A stretch of DNA of 64,000 nt from positions 1,612,001 through 1,676,000 of the forward strand of contig OY970337.1 in assembly GCA_963717475.1 (NCBI GenBank), written 5' to 3'. The position numbers and the translations under genes are program-made. The DNA is from AC-32 sp963717475. Lineage in GTDB: Bacteria > Actinomycetota > Thermoleophilia > Gaiellales > Gaiellaceae. The notes beneath the pieces were generated by a model. The model did not search any database. It was not told where the DNA came from and worked only from the letters and a program-made list of their open reading frames with translations. Below, one piece after another: positions 45,414-54,778 of this stretch (position 1 is its first letter; each line of letters starts with the position of its first letter).

Positions 45414-45419
45414 TCGCAC

Positions 45420-46826
45420 GTGGGTCGGCGGGTTGTCGTAGTTCTTTGCGCAGGGCTGCTCGCGCTGATCGGCGCCGGGCGCGCGTCGGCGTTCTCCAAG
45501 GATGACCCCGCGCCTCTGCCGCCGATGTCCGACGGCGTGCAGATTGTCGCGACGCTCTACAAGCCCGACGCGCCGGGTACGCACCCCGCGGTGATCATGT
45601 TCCACGGCCTCGGCGGCAAGCGACAGGACTTGGACGCGATCGCGAGCCGCTTCGCCTCGAGCTTCGTCGTTCTCACGGTCGACATGCGCGGCCACGGCCA
45701 GTCGGAAGGCTTCGTCTCCGTCGACGGCCCGCGCGAGATCCAGGACGTTCGCGAGATCTTCGCCTGGGTCGCGGCGCTGCCGAGCGTCGACCACACGGCG
45801 ATCGGCGCCTGGGGCATGTCGCTCGGCGGCGGCGCGTTGCTGCGGTCTCTGGTCGAAGGCGTGCCGTGGGCCGCCGTCGAGACGGTGGAGACCTGGACCG
45901 ACCTCTACGGCGCGCTCGCGCCGCAGAACCTGTCCAAGTCCGGCGCGATCTACCAGCTGCTCAACTCCGTTCCTCCCGAGCGCCTCGACCCGTCGGTGAA
46001 GGCGATCGAGCAGGACGCGATCGCGAGCAAGAACCTTCCTGCCCTCCGCGCGTTCGCCGCGGCGCGCTCGAGCCGGCCGCTGCTCTCGCAGGTGCACACG
46101 CCCCTCCTGATGGCCCAGGGTCGCCGCGACTTCGCGTTCGACATCGACCAGGCGACGGCGGGCTACCGCCTGGTGAAGGGCCCGAAACAGCTGCTGATCG
46201 GCGATTTCGGCCACTCGCCGTCGACCTTCCCCGGCCCCGACTACAACGCGGTCGTCGGGGCGGACATGAGCTGGTTCATTCGCTGGCTGCTCCACACGCC
46301 GCTCCGGCCCTACTCGCCGATAGCTCTCTCGCCCGACCCCTGGCGCGGGAAGCTGCGGCCGTACAAGACACTTCCCGCGACGCTGGGCGCGCACGTTTCC
46401 TTCGGAGGAACGAACACCGTCACCGGGGTGGCCAAGGCAGTCCGCTCGAGCGGCCGGACGCATTCGCGCCTCGAGACCTTCGGCGCCGGCAGCCTCCACG
46501 TGACCGCTCGGCTCTCCGGCGGCTGGCAGCGGCTCGTCGCAGTGCTGACCGCGAGGACCCCGAAGCACAAGACGATCGTCGTCAGCGAGGGCGGCGTGAA
46601 CACGACCGGCCTGAGCGGCCGGCGCAAGCTGACGATCAGGCTGATCTCCGACGCGACGCTGATCCCGAGCGGCTCGCGGCTGACGCTGACGCTGGCGTCG
46701 AGCTCGATGGCGCAGGATCCGGGGAACCTGCTCTACCTCGACCTGCCTCAGCCGCCGGGCGCCAGGGTCGTGCTCGGGCCGGCGCGTCTCGACCTGCCGG
46801 TCCTGCGAAAGGCGGTCTCCAGATGA
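45420..46826 (+). CDS. Exported alpha/beta hydrolase (S15/X-Pro dipeptidyl-peptidase-like)
   Basis: 468 residues from GTG 45420 with a signal peptide (VVVLCAGLLALIGAGRASA). The hydrolase core has HGLGGKRQD, DMRGHGQSEG and the nucleophile elbow GAWGMSLGGG. A C-terminal beta domain of about 160 residues resembles the jelly-roll part of S15/CocE enzymes. It may cleave esters or peptides outside the cell. Its stop overlaps the next start as ATGA. Confidence 0.78.
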   Translation: MGRRVVVVLCAGLLALIGAGRASAFSKDDPAPLPPMSDGVQIVATLYKPDAPGTHPAVIMFHGLGGKRQDLDAIASRFASSFVVLTVDMRGHGQSEGFVSVDGPREIQDVREIFAWVAALPSVDHTAIGAWGMSLGGGALLRSLVEGVPWAAVETVETWTDLYGALAPQNLSKSGAIYQLLNSVPPERLDPSVKAIEQDAIASKNLPALRAFAAARSSRPLLSQVHTPLLMAQGRRDFAFDIDQATAGYRLVKGPKQLLIGDFGHSPSTFPGPDYNAVVGADMSWFIRWLLHTPLRPYSPIALSPDPWRGKLRPYKTLPATLGAHVSFGGTNTVTGVAKAVRSSGRTHSRLETFGAGSLHVTARLSGGWQRLVAVLTARTPKHKTIVVSEGGVNTTGLSGRRKLTIRLISDATLIPSGSRLTLTLASSSMAQDPGNLLYLDLPQPPGARVVLGPARLDLPVLRKAVSR

Positions 46827-48033
46827 AGCGTGCCGCGCTCGTCGTCGCCGTCGCGCTCGGGCTCGCGGTCCCTGCCGCGTCGACGCCCGACCGGGAACGC
46901 CTGGCGTCACGCCGACCCAGATCCTGATCGGCGGCACGGTCCCGCTCAGCGGCCAGGCGTCGCCGTTCGGCGCGGTCGGCCCCTCCGCGAACGCGTACTT
47001 CAAGTACGTGAACGCCCACGGCGGCGTCAACGGGCGGAAGATCAAGTACCTCTACCGCGACGACGGCTACGACCCCGCGCGCACGCTCGACGAGACGCGC
47101 CGCCTCGTCGAGCAGGACAAGGTCTTCGCGATCTTCAACACCGTCGGCACCGAGCACACGCTCGCGATCCGCGGCTACCTGAACGCGCTCGGCGTCCCCG
47201 AGATCTTCGCCGGCACCGGCGCCGCCAAGGTCGGCCGCGGCCACAAGCAGTACAAGTGGACGATGGGCTACCTCCCGAGCTTCGAGGGCGAGGGCGCGAT
47301 CTACGGCCACTACGTGGTCAAGCACCGGCCGAAGGCGAAGATCGCGGTGCTCTACGAGGACAGCGACTACGGGAAGGACCTGCTGCGCGGGCTCAAGCGC
47401 GGGCTCGGCAAGCACGCCGGGCAGATCGTCTCGACCGCCTCCTACGAGGTGACCGACAGCGGCGTCCAGTCGCAGATCGCGCACCTCCGCGCATCGCACG
47501 CGGACACGTTCATGCTCTTCGCGCTGCCCACCTTCGCGATCTCGGCGTTCGTCAACGCCTACAAGCTCGGCTGGCACCCGCGCTTCTTCGTCAGCGCGGT
47601 CTCGATCGAGCCGTCGATCATGGCGGTCGCGCGGAGCAACACCGACGGGAAGGAGACGAACGGCGCGCTCAGCTTCGCCTTCGTGAAGGACCCGACCTCG
47701 CCGGCGTGGAAGAAGGACAAGGCCGTGGCGCTCTACAAGAAGATCCTCAAGCGCTACGACCCAGGCGGCCGGGTCAACGACGTCTACAACTGGTACGGGA
47801 TGACCGTCGCGTTCTCGATGGTCGACGCGCTCAAGCACGCGGGCCGCAACCTGACCCGCGCGAGCCTCCTCCGGGCGGCCACGCACATGAACGAGCGCAA
47901 CAATCCGTTCCTGCTGCCGGGCGTCTCGGTCAAGACCAGCCCGACGAACTACTTCCCGATCGCGAAGGCGCGGATGGTGCGCTACCAGAAGACGCTATGG
48001 GTGCTCTTCGGGCCGCTAGTGACGCCGCGTTAG
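46823..48033 (+). CDS. Branched-chain amino acid/amide-type ABC substrate-binding protein (frameshift)
   Basis: ATG 46823 opens a signal peptide (LVVAVALGLAVPAAS); the mature part begins VTPTQILIGGTVPLSGQAS, the LivK/type I periplasmic fold signature, and continues with KIKYLYRDDGYDPARTLDETR. A frame change near 46885-46905 separates the two; with one base added the protein is about 403 residues. No permease or ATPase gene is adjacent, so it may pair with a transporter elsewhere. Ligand is unknown. Confidence 0.8.
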
Positions 48034-48114
48034 TTTGGGTGTTAACTAACGGCTGGTGGGCTCGTCATACAGATCTGAACCGGTAACCAGGGGGTTCTCC
48101 CAAAGGAAGGGGCT

Positions 48115-49293
48115 ATGAAGAAGAGATTTCGATTGATGCTGCTCGCGGGCGCCGCGCTCGGGCTGTCGATTGCCGCCGTCGCGACCGCCGGGCAGGCGAG
48201 ACAGAGCTTGACCGCCAAGCACGTCAGCGCCGGTGCACCGACCAAGATTGCCGGCTACGGCTCGGCTCCGGAGCTCGCTGTCCAGCAGGCCAGCTACAAG
48301 CTCGGCGCCGCTTCGAACCCGGGCTTCGTCCTGTTTTCGGATCCGACCAACGACGCCACGGCCAAGATCACGATCTTCTCGCCGCCGGGCTACACCAGCA
48401 ACCTCACGCAGACGCCCGGGGCGACGGTCGGCAAGGCGTACGCGATCGTCAATGCCGTCATCGCCGGCGTTCCGATCCTGCTGCCGCTCTCGGGACCGGT
48501 CGTCGTCGGCAACCCGACCGACCCATCGCTGGTCGCGGCCTATGCACAGTGCAAGGGCCCGGCTGATCCCCCGACCCCACAGGAGACTCTCGTCCTGAAC
48601 ACGAGCTTCCAGGGACAGACGATCTCGGTGCCGGACTTCCTGAACACCATCACCATCGGTGGCTCGACGTACGTCACGCAGGAGATCTGCCTGCTGCCGC
48701 CGTCACAGGCACCGTTCAACGCGCAGCTGGTCCTGGCCGACTACACCGTCAACGGCGTCTGGACGAACGCTGCGAGCGCGGGCCAGTACCAGTGGATCGC
48801 CGACTACACGCCCTTCAACGGCAACACGCCGAACCCGGCCGAGACGGTCGAGGTGCGGACGTTCGTCGGGCTCCCGTCCTCGTTCACGCTGAAGCGCCTG
48901 AAGGCCAAGTCGTCGATCATCAAGTTCTCGGGCAAGCTCTCGATCGGCGGTGTCAGCCCGGCCTCGCTCAAGGTGAAGCTCTACTACGGCCTCAAGTCGA
49001 AGCCCGCGCCGAACTTCGCGAACCCGTCGCAGGCAGGCGTGGCCGGCCAGGGCAAGTCTGTCCAGTCGAAGGCGCTCAAGTCGAACGGGATCTTCGCCTT
49101 CACCCGCACGAAGGTGAAGAAGAAGACCTACTTCCAGGCGCGGCTCGAGGACGAGTGGGCACTCCAGGGTGGGTGCATCGGACCGTCCCCGACCGGGCAG
49201 CCGATCCCTTGCCTTGAGGAGCTGCTCTCACCGATGACGTCGAACCAGATCCTCGTCAAGCCGCCGCCCAAGAAGAAGAAAAAGCACCACTAG
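48115..49293 (+). CDS. Secreted protein of unknown function with Lys-rich tail
   Basis: 392 residues from ATG 48115, with an AAAGGAAGG ribosome site and a signal peptide (LMLLAGAALGLSIAAVATAG). The mature part is beta-rich in Gly/Ser/Thr (ASNPGFVLFSDPTNDATAKI, TVEVRTFVGLPSSFTLKRL) and may hold two Ig-like domains; the end is KPPPKKKKKHH. Only four or so Cys are visible, probably disulphide-forming. Not recognised as a known family. A strong terminator follows. Confidence 0.65.
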   Translation: MKKRFRLMLLAGAALGLSIAAVATAGQARQSLTAKHVSAGAPTKIAGYGSAPELAVQQASYKLGAASNPGFVLFSDPTNDATAKITIFSPPGYTSNLTQTPGATVGKAYAIVNAVIAGVPILLPLSGPVVVGNPTDPSLVAAYAQCKGPADPPTPQETLVLNTSFQGQTISVPDFLNTITIGGSTYVTQEICLLPPSQAPFNAQLVLADYTVNGVWTNAASAGQYQWIADYTPFNGNTPNPAETVEVRTFVGLPSSFTLKRLKAKSSIIKFSGKLSIGGVSPASLKVKLYYGLKSKPAPNFANPSQAGVAGQGKSVQSKALKSNGIFAFTRTKVKKKTYFQARLEDEWALQGGCIGPSPTGQPIPCLEELLSPMTSNQILVKPPPKKKKKHH

Positions 49294-49311
49294 GCTGCTG
49301 ACGCGAACTGC

Positions 49312-49338
49312 TGAGGGGCTCCCGCCGGGAGCCCCTCA
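49312..49338. terminator. Bidirectional terminator between convergent genes
   Basis: Twelve-pair perfect stem TGAGGGGCTCCC/GGGAGCCCCTCA with loop GCC, between the secreted protein gene and the convergent rhodanese gene (whose stop lies inside its right arm). Confidence 0.8.
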
Positions 49339-50127
49339 ACGTTCAAGCGGCAGCTCGTCGTGGCGCGACCACTCGTGCCACGAGCCCGGGTAGTTGCGGG
49401 CCTCGTAGCCGGCCGAGCGGAGGGCGAGCGCGGCAAGAGCGGATCGCGAGCCCGAGTGGCAGTAAGCGACGACGTCGGAACCCTCGGGCAGGCCGACGAG
49501 CTCGCGGATCTCCTCCGGCGGCAGCGGGCGGCCGGGCCCGGCGAAGAGCAGCAGGTGCTCGAGCCTGCGCGCGCCCGGAATGTGGCCTTGCCGCGGATCG
49601 CACGGCGCGCCGCCGCGGCCGGAGTACTCGTCCTGGGTGCGGACGTCGAGAATCGTGAGCGCCGGGTCGGCGAGCCGGTCGCGCAGCTCCTGCCAGGTCG
49701 GCACCGCCTCGGGCCGCGGCTCCAGGCTGACCTTCGTCTTCTGCAGCTCCACCGCGCCGAGCTCGAGCTCCCCGGGCCAGCCGGCGATCCCCTGCGCGAG
49801 CACCGCCACGCGTGGGTGCCCGGCGAGCTGCGCGGCCTGGGCGGACGCGGCGGCCCCGACGCAGTCACCGCGGTCGTAGAGGACGAGACGCTCCTCTCCG
49901 GTGACGCCGTGCCGCCCGAGCCGCCGCTGGATCTCGACCGCGAGCTCGCGGAGCGTCTCCGGGTCGGCGAGCGGCGGCGGCGAGCCGAGCACGAGCGGGA
50001 TCGAGCCGGGCACGTGGCCGCGCTGGTGCGCATTCGGGCCGCGGCAGTCGCCGAGCACGAGATCGGGCTCACCGAGCCGCTCCCGAACCCAGTCCGCATC
50101 GACGACGGGCGGAAGGTCGCCGGTCAC
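49336..50127 (-). CDS. Thiosulfate/3-mercaptopyruvate sulfurtransferase (two rhodanese domains)
   Basis: 263 residues from GTG at 50127, which overlaps the GST stop as GTGA. The N-terminal rhodanese domain has GHVPGSIPLVL; the C-terminal one carries the active Cys in VAYCHSGSRSALAAL, preceded by GHIPGARRLEH. Such enzymes transfer sulfane sulfur to cyanide or thiols. Confidence 0.88.
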   Translation of the reverse strand: MTGDLPPVVDADWVRERLGEPDLVLGDCRGPNAHQRGHVPGSIPLVLGSPPPLADPETLRELAVEIQRRLGRHGVTGEERLVLYDRGDCVGAAASAQAAQLAGHPRVAVLAQGIAGWPGELELGAVELQKTKVSLEPRPEAVPTWQELRDRLADPALTILDVRTQDEYSGRGGAPCDPRQGHIPGARRLEHLLLFAGPGRPLPPEEIRELVGLPEGSDVVAYCHSGSRSALAALALRSAGYEARNYPGSWHEWSRHDELPLER

Positions 50128-50693
50128 AGGGCGGCAACGACCTCGCGCTCGGCCGAGATCGCGGGCCGGGCGAGCAGGCGCTCGAGCCATCCCGACAGCG
50201 CCGGCGCGAGCTCGACCTCGAACCGCTCGACTGCGCGCAGGATCCACGGCACGTAGGCGATGTCGGCAAGGCCGTACTCCCGGCCGGACAGGTTCGCCTG
50301 ACCCTCGAGCGCGCGGTCGAGCAGCTCGAGCTTCGCGTCGAGCACGTCGCGGGGCTCCCCACGGCGCACGGCGTAGTAGGCGCCGCCGAGCCGATCGTCG
50401 AAGCGCTCGACCCACAGGCGCGCGAGCGCGCGCTCGGCGGGGTCGGCGGGCAGGAGCGCCGGCTCCGGGTAGCGCTCCTCGAGGTACTCCATGATCACCC
50501 AGGACTCCGGGAGCACGAGACCGCCCTCCTCTTCGTACACGGGGACGCGCCCCAGCGGGTTCTTGTCGTAGAGCCAGCCAGGGCGGTCGTCGAGGTCGAT
50601 CTCGACGGCGTCGTAGTCGAGGCCCTTCTCCGCGAGCGCGATCCGGGCGCGGGCGGCGTAGGGGCAGCGCTCGGCGGTGTACAGCGTGGGCAC
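50124..50693 (-). CDS. Glutathione S-transferase-like protein
   Basis: 189 residues from ATG at 50693. The thioredoxin-fold N-terminus reads TLYTAERCPYAARARIAL, with the substrate loop NPLGRVPVYEEEGGLVLPES; the rest is the helical GST domain. Actinobacteria mostly use mycothiol, so the thiol cofactor is uncertain. It overlaps the rhodanese gene and starts 10 bases after the GNAT gene. Confidence 0.85.
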   Translation of the reverse strand: MPTLYTAERCPYAARARIALAEKGLDYDAVEIDLDDRPGWLYDKNPLGRVPVYEEEGGLVLPESWVIMEYLEERYPEPALLPADPAERALARLWVERFDDRLGGAYYAVRRGEPRDVLDAKLELLDRALEGQANLSGREYGLADIAYVPWILRAVERFEVELAPALSGWLERLLARPAISAEREVVAAL

Positions 50694-50703
50694 GGGCTTG
50701 AGG

Positions 50704-51636
50704 TTAGCCCGGGAGACCCATCAGCTCGGCGAGCTGCTGCAGCAGCTCCGGGGCGGGCGGCAGCTCGTCGGGCGATGAGGCGGTGCGCGCGACCGCGCGG
50801 ATGCGTGCCGGGTCGGCGCCGGTCAGCCGGGCGACGACGGTGGCGTTCGCGGCGAGCGCGACGACGTCGCCGGGCAGGACAGGCCCGTAGTACTCGGGTA
50901 CCGACTGGTACTCGTCGACGACCGAGCCGCGCTCGTAGAGCACGTAGCGGACGAGCCGGCCGTCCTCGAGCGCCAGCGTGCAGACGACCGCGGCCGTTGC
51001 GTTCGAGAGCTCCGAGGCGAGCCGGCCGAGCGCGTGCCGGTCGCGGTCGAGGAGATCGGCCGTCACCGTCGTCCAGCCCTTGTGCGGCTCGGTCACATTC
51101 CCGCCCGACCCGCCGAGCCGCGGCAGGTATTTCGCGACGGCCGCCTTGACCGCGTCGACGTCGTCGGTCTGGACGTGCAGCGACGCGCGCGACTCGCCCG
51201 CTTCGGCGGGGCCGAGCCGGCGCTCGAGCTCGTCCAGCGGAGTGGAGAGGCGGAGCCCCCATTCGCGGAACCCGAGCCGCTGCCAGATTGCGCGGCCGGC
51301 CTCGTTGGTCGTGTCGACGTCGAGCGTCACATGGTCTCCCCCGGCCGCCCGGGCGCGCGTCGCGAGCTCGGCGAGCAGCTCGCGCGCCACTCCCTGGCGC
51401 CGCCGCTCGGGAACCACGTAGATGACGTTCAGGTGCGCGACGCCGTTCGGCAGGAGGTCGGCGACGGCGATCCCGGCTGCGTCTCCGTCCTCGGCAAGCA
51501 GGGTCAACTTGCCCTCGAGCTCCTGCCAGCCGAACGGAAGCCGCGGGAACGGCCGGTGCCAGGTCTCCTCGAAGAGAGCCTCCATCAGGGCGTCGACGGC
51601 CTGGGCGTCGTCAGGTGTTGCGTCGCGAATAGTCAG
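50704..51636 (-). CDS. GNAT family acetyltransferase with an extra C-terminal domain
   Basis: 310 residues if it starts at CTG 51636, which overlaps the GMC oxidoreductase stop as CTGA; no ATG or GTG is available. LTIRDATPDDAQAVDAL is the usual GNAT first strand, and VIYVVPERRRQGVARELLAEL holds the acetyl-CoA loop. Residues about 165-310 form a second domain of unknown type. The substrate is unknown. Confidence 0.78.
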   Translation of the reverse strand: MTIRDATPDDAQAVDALMEALFEETWHRPFPRLPFGWQELEGKLTLLAEDGDAAGIAVADLLPNGVAHLNVIYVVPERRRQGVARELLAELATRARAAGGDHVTLDVDTTNEAGRAIWQRLGFREWGLRLSTPLDELERRLGPAEAGESRASLHVQTDDVDAVKAAVAKYLPRLGGSGGNVTEPHKGWTTVTADLLDRDRHALGRLASELSNATAAVVCTLALEDGRLVRYVLYERGSVVDEYQSVPEYYGPVLPGDVVALAANATVVARLTGADPARIRAVARTASSPDELPPAPELLQQLAELMGLPG

Positions 51637-53378
51637 AGCCGGGAGGCTAGCGCGCCCGCGTTCAGGTGTGCGAGGGCCGAGATCGAGATCATCGGGTTGA
51701 CGCCGGAGGCGCTCGGGAACGCCGACCCGTCGCAGACGACCACGTCGGGGGCATCCCAGAGGCGGCCCTGCCAGTCGCAGGCGGAGGTCTCGGGCGAAGC
51801 GCCCATGCGCGCGGTGCCCATCTGGTGGAACGAGTAGAGGCTGTCCCCGGAGGTCGCGACCCGCCCGGCGCCGGCGGCCTCGAGGATGCGGACGGCGCCG
51901 TCGATGCCGGCGCGCAGGTGCTCCGCGTCGTAGTCCGAGAGGCGGTACTGGACAAGAGGCGACCCGTCGCGCCGGACGCGCACGCGGCCGCCGTCCCGGT
52001 CGCGCAGGAGTGCTCCGAGCGGCGCCGCGCGCGGAAGGCCGCGCATCAGCTCGCGGTGGTCGTCGGCGCCGTGCCAGGGCAGGAACGCCGCCGCGAAGCC
52101 CGGGTGGACGGCCGTCGTCTCGAAGCGAACGCCGAAGCCCGAGTCGAGGTCTGCGAGCTCGTTCGAGTAGAGCGCCTGCATCGTCCCCTCCCACGGCCGG
52201 ATCTCCTCGTCGAAGAACCCGAGCGCCCCGCCGACCGGGTGGAGGAAGAGGTTGCGGCCGACAAAGGAGTTGCCGAGACCGGAGCGGAGCAGGAGGGCGG
52301 GAGTGTTGATCGCCCCGCAGGCGACTGCGACCGCGCGGGCCCGGACCGTCAGCGCGCCGGCTTCGACGCGCGGGCCGGAAGCGATCCGCTCGGCGCGCGC
52401 GCCGACGACGATCCGGGCACCTGCCTTCGCGGCGTCGACGAGCCAGGTCCGGTCGCTGGACTGCTTCGCGCCGAGCCGGCAGCCGAACGGGCAGTAGCCG
52501 CAGATGCGCCCCTGCTCGCAGCCGCGGACGTCGCGGGGCATCGCGTCGACGTGCCAGCCGAGCCGCTCGAGCCCGGCGCGCAGCTTCTCCTCGCGCGCGG
52601 GAACGCGGTTGTGCTCGACGTTCGCCCCGAGCCGCTCCCAGACCGCGTCGAGGCTGCGCGTGAAGGCGTCCGTCGCGAACGGCCCGCCCCACTCCTCGCG
52701 CACGTCGTCGGGCGTCCGGAACGAGGTCGTGTAGTTGACGACGGTGCCGCCGCCGAGGCACGAGCCCGCGAGGATCCCCACGCCCTGGTCGACGCTCGCC
52801 GCGGTGCCGCCGTCCAGGTACATCCGCTCGAGCGCGGCCAGCTCGGCGCCGTCGAAGTCCGGCGGCCCGAGGTAGTCCCCGGCCTCGAGGACGACGACGT
52901 CGAGGCCCGCGCCCGCCAGTACTGCGGCGGCGGCGCCTCCGCCTGCGCCCGAGCCGACGACACAGACGTCGCAGGAGAGCTCACCGTCGGCCTCGATCGG
53001 CTGAAGCGGTTTCGCGGGCGCCTCCGGATCCGGCCCGGGCGGCCCTGGGTAGCCGAGCTCGTCCCAGGCCGCGCCCGGAAGCGTCCAGGCGAGCAGCAGG
53101 ACTCCCTTCCGCAGGGCGTGGAACCCGGTCCGCCGCAGCGAGATCCGGCTCGAGCCCCACGCGCGCAGGATTCGCTCCCGCCGAGCGCGCGGCAGGCGGT
53201 GGAACCCGCGCGCGGCGAAGAGCGAGAGCAACGCCGACAGCCGCGCCTGCTCGGAGCGCGGCAGCCGCGCCACCAGCCGCTCGAGGAACGCGTCCGGGAC
53301 GCCCTGGGCAGCCGACCCCGGCGCGAACGTGTCCGCGATCGCGTCGAGCGCGCGAAGCTTCAGCGGGCGGCTCGCCAC
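51633..53378 (-). CDS. GMC family FAD-dependent oxidoreductase (long-chain alcohol oxidase type)
   Basis: 581 residues from GTG at 53378. FAD motif CVVGSGAGGGAAAAVLAGAGLDVVVLEAG begins near residue 137, and the C-terminal VVCDGSAFPSASGVNPMISISALA with H in FHQMGTARMG is the GMC signature. The N-terminal 120-residue helical extension is seen in long-chain alcohol oxidases. It oxidises an alcohol with O2 or another acceptor; substrate is unknown. CEQGRICGYCPFGCRLG near the middle is a Cys-rich loop typical of this subgroup. Confidence 0.86.
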   Translation of the reverse strand: MASRPLKLRALDAIADTFAPGSAAQGVPDAFLERLVARLPRSEQARLSALLSLFAARGFHRLPRARRERILRAWGSSRISLRRTGFHALRKGVLLLAWTLPGAAWDELGYPGPPGPDPEAPAKPLQPIEADGELSCDVCVVGSGAGGGAAAAVLAGAGLDVVVLEAGDYLGPPDFDGAELAALERMYLDGGTAASVDQGVGILAGSCLGGGTVVNYTTSFRTPDDVREEWGGPFATDAFTRSLDAVWERLGANVEHNRVPAREEKLRAGLERLGWHVDAMPRDVRGCEQGRICGYCPFGCRLGAKQSSDRTWLVDAAKAGARIVVGARAERIASGPRVEAGALTVRARAVAVACGAINTPALLLRSGLGNSFVGRNLFLHPVGGALGFFDEEIRPWEGTMQALYSNELADLDSGFGVRFETTAVHPGFAAAFLPWHGADDHRELMRGLPRAAPLGALLRDRDGGRVRVRRDGSPLVQYRLSDYDAEHLRAGIDGAVRILEAAGAGRVATSGDSLYSFHQMGTARMGASPETSACDWQGRLWDAPDVVVCDGSAFPSASGVNPMISISALAHLNAGALASRL

Positions 53379-54178
53379 CGCAGCCCTGTCAGCAGGTAGT
53401 GGGCGCTCAGGTTCTGGAAGGGATCGAAGCGCTCTCCGAAAGCCCGCACGTCATCCGCTTCCGGGTAGAAGGCTCTGACCGCCTTCACGAGCGCGAGGTC
53501 GCCCGCCGGCCAGGCGCGCGCGCGTGCGAGGTGCCGGGCGAGGAACCAGTCCGCTGTCCACTCGCCGAGCCCGCGGCGCGCCACGAGCGCAGCCTTGACC
53601 TCCTCGTCGGGCAGAGGCGCGAGCTCGTCGAACGGCGGAGGGTCGTCGGCCAAGCCGAGAACGTACTCCGCCTTGCGCCGAGAGAACCCGAGCAGCACGA
53701 GCTCGTCCGGCTCCGCCCGCCGCAGCCGCTGCGCCGTCGGGAACGCGTACGCCTGGCCGGCGCGACGGCCGAACCGCTCGACCAGCCGGCTCCGGATCGC
53801 GAACGCGGCGTGAAGCGAGACCTGCTGCGCGGTGATCGACGTGACCAGCGTCTCGAACGGGTCCGGCGCCAGCGGCGGCCGGAAGCCGGCGAGCTCGACG
53901 GTGAGCTCGCGCAGCACGGGATCACCTTTCGCCCACTCGTAGAACGGCTCGAGCTCGAACTCCGCGCCGACCAGCTTGCGCACTACCGGCCGCGTCTCCG
54001 CGTCGAGCGGCTCGACGCGCACGCCGCCCCGCGCCGGCGCGATCCGAACCTCCCGCTTGCCGACCACGCGGTGCAGAGCCCCGTCGACCCAGAGGTTCGC
54101 GAGGTCCGGCCCGAAGGCGCGGAACCGCTCCGTCGAGAGCTCGAAGTCGAACGGCTCCGCCAGGCGCAGCAGGCCCAC
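53360..54178 (-). CDS. alkA: DNA-3-methyladenine glycosylase II (AlkA/HhH-GPD)
   Basis: 272 residues from GTG at 54178 (TAGTG overlap with the HAD stop). The HhH-GPD motif is GLGEWTADWFLARHLARARAWPAGDLAL with the catalytic Asp in PAGD; ITAQQVSLHAAFAIRSRLVERFG is the helical base. It removes alkylated bases from DNA. It sits in a long minus-strand run after NagZ and a phosphatase. Confidence 0.9.
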   Translation of the reverse strand: MGLLRLAEPFDFELSTERFRAFGPDLANLWVDGALHRVVGKREVRIAPARGGVRVEPLDAETRPVVRKLVGAEFELEPFYEWAKGDPVLRELTVELAGFRPPLAPDPFETLVTSITAQQVSLHAAFAIRSRLVERFGRRAGQAYAFPTAQRLRRAEPDELVLLGFSRRKAEYVLGLADDPPPFDELAPLPDEEVKAALVARRGLGEWTADWFLARHLARARAWPAGDLALVKAVRAFYPEADDVRAFGERFDPFQNLSAHYLLTGLRWRAAR

Positions 54179-54768
54179 TAGAGCAGCGCGCGAAAGTCGG
54201 TCAGCGGCTCGTACGCGACGCCGTGCTCGTCGAGGTAGCGGGCGAGACTCCCGGTCGCGTAGACGCGATCGGCCGCGAGCGCCGCGCAGTAGTCGGAATA
54301 GCCGTCCCCCGCGTACACGACCCCGCCGTTGGGCAGGTCGCCGCGCTTGCACGGCTCACCGCACTCGCCGCAGGTGTCGAGCTCGCGGAAGATGACGCGC
54401 CAGCCGTCGGGCCGCGCATCGACGCGGTTAGCCCGCAGCTCGACCTCGCCGAGCACGCCCTCGCGCTGGAGCAGCGGCTCGATCAGCTCGTGGAAGCCCG
54501 ACGAGACGATCAGCGGGTGCTGTGTGCGGGCCAACTCCGCGAAGCCGGGCCGCACGCGTGCGTGCTCGACGACGTATGCGACGGCCTCGGCGAGCGGCGC
54601 CGTCACCGTCGCGAACTCGGCGGCGATCACCTCGTTGAGCGTCATCCGCCTCGCCTCGAGCTCGGCCTCGGCGCGGTCGTAGATCTCCTGGTCGCCGAAC
54701 GCGCTCAGCACGAGGTCGAGCGTGTCCCGCTCGGTCACCGTCCCGTCGAAGTCGAGAGCGAGCCGCAC
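54178..54768 (-). CDS. HAD-IB phosphatase, MtnX-like
   Basis: 196 residues from GTG at 54768. Motif I is LALDFDGTVTERDTLDL, motif II is IVSSGFHELIEP and motif IV is YAGDGYSDYCAAL. An insert with CGECGEPCKRGD could bind zinc, as in MtnX and related sugar phosphatases. The substrate is not certain. It starts 10 bases after the nagZ stop. Confidence 0.8.
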   Translation of the reverse strand: MRLALDFDGTVTERDTLDLVLSAFGDQEIYDRAEAELEARRMTLNEVIAAEFATVTAPLAEAVAYVVEHARVRPGFAELARTQHPLIVSSGFHELIEPLLQREGVLGEVELRANRVDARPDGWRVIFRELDTCGECGEPCKRGDLPNGGVVYAGDGYSDYCAALAADRVYATGSLARYLDEHGVAYEPLTDFRALL

Positions 54769-54778
54769 GGCCCGGAAG

